From Bacteroidota bacterium (lineage in GTDB: Bacteria; Bacteroidota; Bacteroidia; Bacteroidales; F082), in assembly GCA_009773165.1 (NCBI GenBank), contig WOUZ01000005.1:219421-283420 (forward strand): DNA of 64,000 nucleotides. The letters are read 5' to 3'. The notes beneath the pieces were generated by a model. The model saw only the letters and a list, made by a program, of their open reading frames with translations. It made no database searches and was not told the DNA's origin. The position numbers and the translations under genes were made by a program. The first letter of the stretch is position 1; each line of letters starts with the position of its first letter. Shown here piece by piece: positions 1 through 8,500 of the stretch.

Positions 1-291
1 CGACACTTCTTCTCCAACCTCAAAATCAGGTTCGATCTTAATGGCATCAGATAAAGCAATCTGAGAGGTTGCATCTTCAATTTCACCATCTTCAACAATC
101 TGACGATTGTGCCAAATCTCGAGGTCACCTTTGTCGATGTTAACAATGATATCAAAATTCTCATCAGATCCATATTTCTTGACCAACATGGCACGAAAAA
201 CATCTTCAAGAATACGCATCATGCGCTCACGATCGATGTTTTTAAACTCTTTAAACTCTGAAAAGCTTTCTACTAGATTAATACTATCCAT
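1..291 (-). CDS. nusA: Transcription factor NusA, N-terminal part (runs off the window)
   Basis: The 97 codons present encode the typical NusA opening: NLVESFSEFKEFKNID followed by the helix RMMRILEDVFRAMLVKKYG and then DIIVNIDKGDLEIW. This is the N-terminal RNA-polymerase-binding domain; the S1 and KH domains lie outside the window. NusA modulates pausing, intrinsic termination and antitermination. The ATG at 289-291 is the natural start. rimP lies 19 bp upstream on the same strand, the usual rimP-nusA-infB order. The gene is cut by the window edge, not truncated. Confidence 0.93.
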   Translation of the reverse strand, partial: MDSINLVESFSEFKEFKNIDRERMMRILEDVFRAMLVKKYGSDENFDIIVNIDKGDLEIWHNRQIVEDGEIEDATSQIALSDAIKIEPDFEVGEEVS

Positions 292-310
292 TTGGAATAT
301 AATGTGTTGA

Positions 311-775
311 TTAATTGAAACTGATTACGGGCCAACCCTCTTTAATATCACTATAGGCGACGGTAAGTTCGCCTGCAGTTTCCTGCTGCTTAATTTTGTT
401 ACGTTTCTTTTCGACTATTTCTACAATTGTAACCTGTTGTTCATCAGCACTAATGATTTTTCCTAGGTGACTGCTACCGTCATTTAACTCAAGACGGATA
501 CTTCTCCCAATATTCTTTACATATTGTCTGGGCAATGACAACGGATGATCCAATCCTGAAGATGAGACGCGTAGCTCATAATCTTCCTCATCGCGATTTA
601 GTTTGCTTTCGATATGACGACTCACTTCAACGCAATGATCGATATTTAAAGAGGTGTCTGAATCCAGAAAAACCAAAATTAAATCGTCATTTTTGATAGC
701 GATATCAACTAAAAACCGGTCAGTGTTTTCCAACACCTCATTTACCCACTCCTTAAGTAACTCTTTACTGAGCAT
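311..775 (-). CDS. rimP: Ribosome maturation factor RimP
   Basis: This is a small-subunit assembly factor of about 154 residues. The family pattern is visible: an alpha/beta N-terminal domain with SLNIDHCVEVSRHIESKL and YELRVSSSGLDHPL, then an Sm-like C-terminal half (GRSIRLELNDG, KIISADEQQVTI). The frame stays open for 14 codons upstream, but that part would read through the leader hairpin. The ATG at 773-775 (MLSKELLKEW) fits the family length better and is chosen as the start. It is co-directional with nusA and 19 bp before it. Expression is probably controlled by the hairpin at 792-815. Confidence 0.93.
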   Translation of the reverse strand: MLSKELLKEWVNEVLENTDRFLVDIAIKNDDLILVFLDSDTSLNIDHCVEVSRHIESKLNRDEEDYELRVSSSGLDHPLSLPRQYVKNIGRSIRLELNDGSSHLGKIISADEQQVTIVEIVEKKRNKIKQQETAGELTVAYSDIKEGWPVISFN

Positions 776-791
776 AATTACTGTTTTATAC

Positions 792-815
792 AAAAAAAGG
801 GGACTTTTGCCCCCC
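792..815 (-). terminator. Terminator-like hairpin in the rimP-nusA leader (possible attenuator)
   Basis: Read on the minus strand, GGGGGC-AAAA-GTCCCC forms a six-pair stem (one G-U) with a four-base loop, followed at once by seven T. It lies between a -7-like element (846-853) and the rimP start (775). It is not the terminator of the upstream tRNA-Gln, which has its own hairpin at 945-978. Confidence 0.6.
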
Positions 816-845
816 AAAATTCGTTATCTCCCCGCAAAAACTTTG

Positions 846-853
846 CAAAAATA
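846..853 (-). promoter_or_regulatory. Candidate promoter -7 element for rimP-nusA
   Basis: TATTTTTG matches the Bacteroidota TAnnTTTG element. The start would fall near 840, giving a leader of about 65 nt that contains the 792-815 hairpin. No clear TTG -33 element is seen at the usual spacing. Confidence 0.5.
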
Positions 854-944
854 CAAAATTTTGCCAGAATAAAGGGTATTCTATGTCAAATCTTTTGAAA
901 TGATTACAAATCACTTTAAAAAATTCTTCATTAACCGAAGCAAA

Positions 945-978
945 CAAAAAAACCTGCTACCCTTGAGTATCAGGTTTT
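945..978 (-). terminator. Intrinsic terminator after tRNA-Gln
   Basis: On the minus strand AAAACCTG...CAGGTTTT pairs, with an inner TAC/GTA extension past one mismatch, followed by a T run. It begins about five bases after the tRNA 3' end. Confidence 0.7.
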
Positions 979-982
979 GCTG

Positions 983-1053
983 TTGTCCAACCAGGATTCG
1001 AACCTAGACAGGCAGAACCAAAATCTGCAGTGCTACCATTACACCATTGGACA
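983..1053 (-). tRNA. tRNA-Gln (anticodon TTG)
   Basis: The cloverleaf is readable on the minus strand. The acceptor TGTCCAA pairs with TTGGACA, the D arm contains GGTGTAATGGTAGCA, the anticodon stem is GCAGA/TCTGC around loop TTTTGGT (anticodon TTG), and the T arm contains GGTTCGAATCC. The discriminator is A and CCA is not encoded. Length is 71 nt. Confidence 0.95.
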
Positions 1054-1128
1054 ATGTTTCAATTGTTGAAACGGGCTGCAAAAATAGAAAAGAATTAAAT
1101 AGCTTGCAAGTCTCTTTTATTTATTTTT

Positions 1129-1157
1129 TTGACACAGCGCCAAAATCCTTAACTTTG
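1129..1157 (+). promoter_or_regulatory. Promoter of ychF
   Basis: A T-rich TTG ending at 1131, an 18-nt spacer, then TAACTTTG at 1150-1157 match the Bacteroidota -33/-7 pattern (TTG, TAnnTTTG). The start site would be near 1164, about 28 nt before the ychF ATG. Confidence 0.65.
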
Positions 1158-1191
1158 CACCCCTCAAATCTCTTAATCAAATCATTTTACT

Positions 1192-2289
1192 ATGGCCTTA
1201 AACTGTGGCATTATCGGCATCACCAATACTGGAAAAACTACCATATTCAACTGTATGTCAAACACTAAAGCTGAGGCTTCAAGTTTTGCTTTCAGTGCAA
1301 CAAAATCAAATATTGGCATGGTTGAAGTGCCTGATCAACGTTTGACAGAAATAGATAAATTAATCCGATCAGTGAAAATTATTCCTGCTACAGTTGAAAT
1401 AGTTGATGTTCCGGGGCTTGCTAAAGGTGCCAGTCAGGGCGAAGGTGTTGGAAATAAGTTCTTAGCCGACATTCAGCAAATGGATGCCTTGATTCATGTT
1501 TTAAGGTGCTTTGATGATCCTTCACTACCTCACATTGAGGGCTCTGTTGACCCGGTAAGGGATATGGAAATCGTTGATCTTGAGTTGCAGGTGCGTGATT
1601 TGGATCTTGTGATGCGCAAAATGCAACGTACCGAGAAACTTGTAAAACTGGGTGATAAAGATGCAAAAAAGACGCTGGATATTTTGAAAATCTACCAGGA
1701 TCATCTGGAAAATTTCGGTAATGCCAGAACCGCTGAGGTGGATGAAGAAGATAAAAAATACATTCAGGATCTGCAACTACTTACAGCTAAACCTGTTATC
1801 TATGTTTGCAATGTTGATGATAAAGCTGCTACGACAGGAAATGCTTATGCCGAAGCTGTTAAAAAAGCACTCACCGGTGTTGAAACCGAAGTGATTGTAA
1901 TTGCAGGTAAGCTAGAAGCAGAAATAGCTGAACTGGAAGATGAAGATGACCGTCAGGTTTTTCTTTCTGATGCAGGTTTGAGCGAACCCGGAGTTAATAA
2001 ACTTATCATGGCAGCCTATAAATTACTGAATCTACAGTCATTTTTCACTGCAGGGCCAAAAGAGGTGAGGGCCTGGACCATAAAAAAAGGAATGACAGCA
2101 CCACAGGCTGCAGGCGTTATTCATTCTGATCTTGAACGCGGCTTTATCAGAGCTGAAGTCATGAAATATGACGACTTCATTCATTACAAAACTGAGCAAG
2201 CAGTTAAAGATGCCGGAAAATTTAAAGTGGAGGGAAAAAACTACATCATTGGTGATGGTGATATTCTCCACATCAGGTTCAACGTTTAA
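1192..2289 (+). CDS. ychF: Ribosome-binding ATPase YchF (Obg family)
   Basis: At 365 residues it has the standard YchF length. The P-loop is GITNTGKTT (residues 9-17), switch II reads DVPGLAKGASQGEGVGNKF, and NVDDKA lies in the region where NKxE is replaced in this ATP-preferring family. A C-terminal TGS domain begins around residue 283 (FFTAGPKEVRAWTIKKG) and ends DGDILHIRFNV. YchF binds the 70S ribosome and hydrolyses ATP, and is linked to stress responses. It is monocistronic behind its own promoter. Nothing unusual is seen. Confidence 0.96.
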   Translation: MALNCGIIGITNTGKTTIFNCMSNTKAEASSFAFSATKSNIGMVEVPDQRLTEIDKLIRSVKIIPATVEIVDVPGLAKGASQGEGVGNKFLADIQQMDALIHVLRCFDDPSLPHIEGSVDPVRDMEIVDLELQVRDLDLVMRKMQRTEKLVKLGDKDAKKTLDILKIYQDHLENFGNARTAEVDEEDKKYIQDLQLLTAKPVIYVCNVDDKAATTGNAYAEAVKKALTGVETEVIVIAGKLEAEIAELEDEDDRQVFLSDAGLSEPGVNKLIMAAYKLLNLQSFFTAGPKEVRAWTIKKGMTAPQAAGVIHSDLERGFIRAEVMKYDDFIHYKTEQAVKDAGKFKVEGKNYIIGDGDILHIRFNV

Positions 2290-2605
2290 TTTATATCCCA
2301 ATAAGTTCATTGTTAGTTCTTCATTAATTCTTTTCCTAAACATTCCATTATTTAAAACCAAGTGTCATTGCCATTCCTGGCACTTGCAATGATCACCCGT
2401 GTTTAAGGATGGCATTATTACAAAAGTCAAAACTTTACTTTGAATTATTTGACCACTTTCTTTAACCAGGCATCAACCATTATAAAAAATGGATTCTAAT
2501 CATACTTTATTCCCTATCTGTTTTAATCTTTTATTCGATAAAAACCACAGAATTAGCGAGGGCATAAAATGAATTATTAACTTGCGCTTCAAACGAATCT
2601 AACAC
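2290..2605. other. Intergenic region with alternative hairpins, no gene
   Basis: No convincing reading frame is present. At 2359-2392 two overlapping inverted repeats occur: CAAGTG/CACTTG and TCATTGC/GCAATGA. They cannot form fully at the same time, and neither is followed by a T run, so this is not a normal terminator. No exact TAnnTTTG was found before the downstream gene; TAACTTG near 2579 is the closest. Confidence 0.5.
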
Positions 2606-3421
2606 ATGAACTATCAAAAAATAAGCGAGGCTGCAGATTACATTCAAAGTCGTACCAGCATATCACCTCTTACAGGTATAATTTTAGGCACAGGTTTAGG
2701 TGACACTTTTGACATTATGGAGGTAAGTGAAGAGATTCCATATGAAAATATTCCTCATTTTGTTACTTCAACTGTAGAAGGACATGCAGGTTGTTTGCTC
2801 TTTGGAACTATTCATAACCAGCCTGTTGTTGTTATGAAAGGACGATTTCATTTTTATGAAGGTTATTCAATGGATGAGGTTACTTTTCCAATAAGGGTTT
2901 TCAAGTTACTAGGCATCAATCTCTTAATTGCATCCAACGCCTGCGGGGCGTTAAACCCCAACTTTAAGGCAGGTGAGTTGATGTTGCTTGACGACCACAT
3001 CAACTTTCTTCCAACAAATCCCCTTGTTGGCAAAAACATTAATGAACTCGGCCCTCGTTTTCCGGATATGAGCCGTCCATATAATCCTGGTTTAAACCAA
3101 CAACTTAAAAATATTGCAACCGAAACCGGCATTGTACTTCACGAAGGTGTTTATGCAGCCTGGATAGGACCGAGTTTAGAAACAAGATCAGAGTATCGAT
3201 TTTTGAAGATGGCCGGTGCTGATGTAGTTGGAATGTCAACTGTACCAGAGGTGATTGTTGCCAGGCATATGGGACTAAAGGTTGTCGCTATTTCTGTTAT
3301 TACCGACTTATGTGATCCGGATCATTTGGAAGAAGCATCGATTGAATCCATTTTGAAACACGCAGCACGAGGAGGTGTAAACCTTAAGTTGTTGATAAGC
3401 AAATTAATGGAAAATATTTAG
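2606..3421 (+). CDS. punA: Purine nucleoside phosphorylase (trimeric, PNP/MTAP family)
   Basis: It cleaves purine nucleosides with phosphate to free base and pentose 1-phosphate for salvage. The 271 residues carry the trimeric PNP landmarks: LGTGLG (27-32) for phosphate, VEGHAG (H60), MKGRFHFYEGY (R80, phosphate), SNACGALNP, GPSLETRSE (E192), and the family signature around MSTVPEVIVARHMGLKV. At the position where 6-oxopurine PNPs usually have SxxTN, this protein reads SVITD (D234). That resembles MTAP-like members, so substrate preference is uncertain. Start ATG 2606 gives the normal N terminus. No operon partner. Confidence 0.9.
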   Translation: MNYQKISEAADYIQSRTSISPLTGIILGTGLGDTFDIMEVSEEIPYENIPHFVTSTVEGHAGCLLFGTIHNQPVVVMKGRFHFYEGYSMDEVTFPIRVFKLLGINLLIASNACGALNPNFKAGELMLLDDHINFLPTNPLVGKNINELGPRFPDMSRPYNPGLNQQLKNIATETGIVLHEGVYAAWIGPSLETRSEYRFLKMAGADVVGMSTVPEVIVARHMGLKVVAISVITDLCDPDHLEEASIESILKHAARGGVNLKLLISKLMENI

Positions 3422-3480
3422 AAATAACTAGTATGTGAAATTAAAGTTGAGCGTTTGCAAAATTCGTCATTACAAAAGAA

Positions 3481-5271
3481 TTAGCTAACAACAACAGCAT
3501 TATGCAATGGCACAGTAAAACTAAAAGTAGATCCCTTACCTTCTTCGCTCTCGACTTCAAGGATACCGCCATTTTTCTCAATAAAGTCTTTGCAAAGAAT
3601 TAGCCCAAGACCTGTACTTGGTTCGCCCTCAGTACCTTGTCGACCGGTTTTTTGTTCAAAATTATAAAGCTGAGCGATCATTTCAGCAGGCATTCCTATA
3701 CCAGTATCACGCACTCTAATGTTGGCATTTCCATCAGTTTCTTTAGATTGAATGATAATATTTCCACCTTTTGGGGTAAATTTTATAGCATTCGACAACA
3801 AGTTACGAAGCACTGTTTGGAGCATGTTTTCATCAGCATAAACCATCAGATTAACCGGAACCATGTTTTTAATGAAAAGGGTTTTGCTTAGGACAGGCTC
3901 CCGAAGCAAGTCCAGGGATTTATCTACCAATGGTTTTACATATAAATACTGCTTTTTTATGGTTACGTCGTCACGCTGCATTCTTGACCATTGGAGCAAG
4001 TTTTCCAATAAACCCTGCAACGACTGAGCAGAATGGTTCATATCTGTAGCAATGGTTTTCATTTCACCGGCAGTGAGATCATTCTCAGTAAGAAACATTT
4101 CTGTCAGTTTTGAAAAAGCGCCAATTGGACCACGAAGGTCATGTGCGATAATAGAAAAAAGTTTGTCTTTTTCAGCATTAAGTAGCCGGAGTTTTTCTTC
4201 ACTTTTTCGAATCGTTTCTTGTAAAACATGCCTCTGTGTTATATCATGAATCACGATTAACTTACCTACGACATCCTTTTTATGATTTTTTATATCGGAA
4301 GCTGAGCCCAAATAGACATGTTCTTTACCATTAATCACGGTACTAAATTCCCTTATTTCAGAACCGGAAACAGATAATAATTCAATGACCTTAGGATAAT
4401 TATGCCAAAGTTGATCTGATGAGGATCCGTAAGGTATTTTATTCCAACCAAATACATTGATTGTCATTGGATTGCAATCAACCAAACGGCTTTTTTTATC
4501 CAGGATCACTAAACCATCACCCATGCTTCGGAAAACATGCTCACGGGCTATTGGCATCAAGTCGAGCATCCTGAACTTGAGGATACTTACTGACATTGCC
4601 AAGCCGGAAGCAGCAAATGCAAAAGGAGTTGGATCAATATTTTTCACAGGCATCAAACCAGCAAAATACACTGTAAAAGTTGCCAAGGGAATGATAACAG
4701 CGATTAACATAAATATTAATTGATTTCTGAAAAGTGACCTTTGATAATAGAGTTTCTTCGACAAAACAGCCACAGAATACAGAATGATTACGTAGGAATA
4801 GATTACATGAACATAGTACCAGGGGCCAAGAGACAATTGCAGCAAAGGAAAATTACCTGATGTATTTACAGTTACATCTTTATAATACAGTGAGTGGTAC
4901 TCATGCGTGATGCTCAAAAACATAGTTAGAACAGGAATGATAAGCAAAAAACCTATGTGTCGGCTACTAATAAAGGTGTTCAAGCCTGAGAACTGAAGTA
5001 TTACCAACAGCATAAGGACAGAAATATAAGGGATAGCCAGATACTCAACTTTCAGCCAGAAAAGCATTGCTTCGCGCGAAACACTTGCAAGTTCAAGCGC
5101 ATAAGCTGCTGACCATAAACCAATTGCAAACATAAGCAAAGCAAAAACTTTACCTCTTGGGGCATATCGCGGTCTCCATGCTTCTATTGCAAGAATGGCA
5201 GATACAATTACAGGAATCAATAGCGAGAGAGCCAAAGCATTCGGTTTTAATGTCATTACAAATAGTAACAT
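3481..5271 (-). CDS. Membrane sensor histidine kinase (7TM N terminus, PAS)
   Basis: The 596 residues begin with seven or eight hydrophobic segments (about 10-230) of the kind found in 7TM histidine kinases. A PAS domain follows (about 245-350, opening REHVFRSMGDGLVILD and closing IHDITQRH). The HisKA box is SIIAHDLRGP with phospho-acceptor His377. The HATPase domain has LLSNAIKFTPKGG (N box), DTGIGM and GLGLIL (G boxes). There is no receiver, so it must phosphorylate a partner in trans, and none is adjacent. The gene has its own -7 element (5291-5298) and is separated by 281 bp from the kinase operon upstream, so it is likely transcribed on its own. The ligand is unknown. Confidence 0.9.
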   Translation of the reverse strand: MLLFVMTLKPNALALSLLIPVIVSAILAIEAWRPRYAPRGKVFALLMFAIGLWSAAYALELASVSREAMLFWLKVEYLAIPYISVLMLLVILQFSGLNTFISSRHIGFLLIIPVLTMFLSITHEYHSLYYKDVTVNTSGNFPLLQLSLGPWYYVHVIYSYVIILYSVAVLSKKLYYQRSLFRNQLIFMLIAVIIPLATFTVYFAGLMPVKNIDPTPFAFAASGLAMSVSILKFRMLDLMPIAREHVFRSMGDGLVILDKKSRLVDCNPMTINVFGWNKIPYGSSSDQLWHNYPKVIELLSVSGSEIREFSTVINGKEHVYLGSASDIKNHKKDVVGKLIVIHDITQRHVLQETIRKSEEKLRLLNAEKDKLFSIIAHDLRGPIGAFSKLTEMFLTENDLTAGEMKTIATDMNHSAQSLQGLLENLLQWSRMQRDDVTIKKQYLYVKPLVDKSLDLLREPVLSKTLFIKNMVPVNLMVYADENMLQTVLRNLLSNAIKFTPKGGNIIIQSKETDGNANIRVRDTGIGMPAEMIAQLYNFEQKTGRQGTEGEPSTGLGLILCKDFIEKNGGILEVESEEGKGSTFSFTVPLHNAVVVS

Positions 5272-5290
5272 AATTTTTTCCTATGTAAAG

Positions 5291-5298
5291 CAAAAGTA
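5291..5298 (-). promoter_or_regulatory. Promoter -7 element of the 7TM histidine kinase gene
   Basis: TACTTTTG on the minus strand matches TAnnTTTG and lies 20 bases upstream of the start codon at 5271. No -33 TTG at ideal spacing was found. The rest of 5299-5552 is AT-rich with no gene or clear terminator. Confidence 0.5.
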
Positions 5299-5552
5299 AT
5301 GCAAAAAAGCTACAATTTCCAGTAAAAAGTGATTTTTCGCTAAATCCTAGGAATAAAAAATGTCTTTCAAAAAACTATTTTCAAAAAAAATGTCATCATT
5401 ACTGCTGCTTAAACGTCTAAAACTAATTGAACGCACTCCAAATAAAAGTCAATCGAATTTTCGATACAATTGGTTCAAGCATCAATAATCGCGAACTTTT
5501 TAACAAAACTTACATCAAAAATGCTCCATTAAACAACCTATTTATTTGATGT

Positions 5553-8500
5553 TTAAGCTTTTTGAGGTATTTTAATTATAAATGTACTCCCCTTGTTTTC
5601 AACGCTTTCAACCGAAATAGTTCCATGGTGTTTTTCAACAAACTCTTTACAAAGCATCAATCCAAGACCAGAGCTGCGCTCACCATGTAGGCCAATCCTC
5701 CCCTTTTGATTACTTGCTGAGAATAACTCATTCACAATAGCTGAAGGAATTCCTATACCAGAATCCAAGACCCTTAAAACAAAATTGCCATCTTTTCCTA
5801 TTTCGGCTTCAATCCAAATTTTGCCGCCGGAATGCGTAAACTTCATGGCATTACTGAGTAGATTTCGAACAACAATCTCGATCATATTTGGATCAAATGA
5901 CGCTACTAAACCGATAGGAACCTGGTTGAAAAACCGAAGGTATTTTTGTTCAATTTGTGGCAATAAAACGGCAACCATTTTGTTGATAAATTCATGTACC
6001 TGATTCAGTTGAACAACAGGGACAATTTCACCACCCTGCAATCGCGACCACTGCAACAGGTTATCGAGCAGGTCGTAGGTAGAAAGCGCCAACAAATGTA
6101 ATTGTGCTGCATGTTGCCGCATTTCTTCCATTGTATCAAATACTTGATCTTCAGCCATAAGCTCGGATAAGCCGATAAACGAGGTAAATGGACTACGTAA
6201 ATCGTGAGCAATAATTGAAAACAACCGGTCTTTGGTTTCGTTGCTCACTGCTAACTTAGTTGTATAATCATTTAAAATCTCGTCAAGCCTTAGTTTCATC
6301 CATACATCGGAAAAGATATTTGCCAGAACTTGCAACAAATCCAACTGATTAGGCTCGATCTTTTTATGTTCAAAAACAGTTTCAAAACCAAGATAACCAA
6401 GTAATACGTTATCTTTCATTAATGGCATTACAAGTAGCGATTTTGTTTTACGAAGCTTAAAAAGCGTTTTTTCTTCAGAGCTGTTCTCAGAAATATCAGC
6501 GATATCATGCAGATAAAACTGACGGCGCTCGTGAACGATTTTCGAGAGTGATTTGAACGAATCAAGTTGTATATCCTGAAGGCTATCCTTAAATGATTCC
6601 ACATTTTCAGCACACCACTCATGGGAATTTGTCATGCCTTTTAAATCGCTGGAAAAATGAAACATAAAAGTACGGTCGACATTCAAAAACATACCACATT
6701 TCTGTAATGCTTCATTCATTACCTGATCGATTTTTGTTGAATCCATTTGGATAAAACTTTTTGAAATATCAGCGATAAGCTTTTGAAAAGAAGCATTAAA
6801 TGAGATCTCAGCCTCCATGCGCTTACGGTCATCAATATTCCGGCTCACTCCAATAATTTCCAAATCACCGGATTTATTGAATTGTATATGTGTTGCTACT
6901 TCAACAGTGATAATTCTACCATCTTTACAAGGTTGCTGAATTTCAGTGATTTGCTGACTGGCTTTGCTATCTTTGGTGAGCAAAAATTCTTTCAATTTAT
7001 CTTCCAGTTGTGCCTTTACAAAAACAGCTGATTGTGGAGTCAAGGCTTCTTCAAGTGACTCCAAAAGTGCTTCTTCCGGGGTATAACCTCTAAGTTGAAA
7101 AATTGATGGACTGATATAAGTGAACTTTTCCTTGTTGAGGTTCAATATCCAGATTACGTCGGAGGTGTTGCCTGTAATCAAGCGATACCTCTCATCGCTT
7201 CGGCGCAATGCTTCCGACGCCAGTCTCACTTCTGTTATATCAAAAAAAGTTCCTATTACAGTTGGCTGCTGATCTACCATCACAATATCAGCTGAATGGT
7301 CAATCCAGATGGTACTCCCATCCGCCTTTATAATCCTTAACTCATAGCGGTTGGTTATGTCTTCATTAGCAAGCCTGGCCTTGTTGACTGCCTTTACTTT
7401 CTCAACATTATCAGGATGTACGACATCTTCAAGCGATTTTGAGAACAAATCCTCTTCTTCATAACCTGTAATAAGCGTTACAGCCGGGTTTGCCATTATA
7501 AAATGATTGTTACGGTACATGTAAATACCGGCTGAAGCGGATTTGGATAAAATCCTGAATTTCAATTCGCTTTCACGTAATGCAATTTCAGCTGCTTTTG
7601 ATGCAGTGATTTCCGATATAAACCCTTGCAGATACAATAGTTGTCCTGTTTCATCGTAAATACCTTTTCCCCGCTCGAAAAACCATCTCACACTACCATC
7701 AGCATGATTGATACGATACTCACCCTCAAAAAATGTGTTACATTCAAGGGCTTTCTGCCAACCATCCCAAACATTTTTACGGTCATCCGGATGTATCAAA
7801 TCACCAAATGCAATTGTTTTGTTACGAATCAGGTCGGAGGGAGAATATCCGGTCAATTCTTCACAATTGTCACTAATAAAATCTACTGTCCATAAAGGAT
7901 CATTTGCGCAATTATATACAAATCCAGGCAGGTTTAAAATGAGATCATTTAAGCGTTGTTCACTCTTTTTCAAACGAATAGCAGCATTTTTTTCTTCAGT
8001 GATATCTCTGACAACCCCATAAATAATTTGATCTTTTTGGTCGGACAGTGATTTCCATGAGAGCCACTTTATTGATCCATCTTTACATAAAAAACGATTC
8101 TCAAAAGCTAAATCAGCCTGACCTTCTTTATGAAACTGAAGGATATTTCGAGTAAGTTCCTTATCCTCGGGATGAACATGGTCAAAAAAAGCACGCGTCA
8201 TTAAATCATGTTTCGACCAACCTAACAAGCGTTCCCACGAAGGATTCAAGGTTTTAAAATGTCCATCAAATCCAAGAATAAAAAGCATATCAAGTGCCTG
8301 ACTGAAAATTTTGTCACTACTTCGAAGGGCTTGTTTGATGATTTCGTGATCAGAAACATCTTCAATTGTTTCAATTACTGCAACTACTTTCCGTTGTTCG
8401 TTAAAAATTGGGCTGGCTGTTATTCGGGCTACACCTGCTTTACTACCGAACACTCTGTTCTTTTCAATCGTATGAACCTTACCGTCAGCCAAAGATTTAT

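Noticed and set aside
776..817. Longer rimP start
   Set aside because: The 14 extra codons read through the hairpin and T tract and are not conserved-looking.
1192..1260. YchF P-loop with NTGKTT instead of NVGKST
   Set aside because: The Walker A lysine and threonine are kept, and variation at these positions occurs in the family.
1421..1776. Open minus frames inside ychF, and many similar frames opposite real genes
   Set aside because: Shadows of the real coding strand, with no family resemblance.
2359..2392. Overlapping inverted repeats that could be drawn as a pseudoknot
   Set aside because: The connecting loops would be zero bases long, which is not physically reasonable, and no T run follows. 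Probably alternative weak hairpins or a decayed interspersed repeat.
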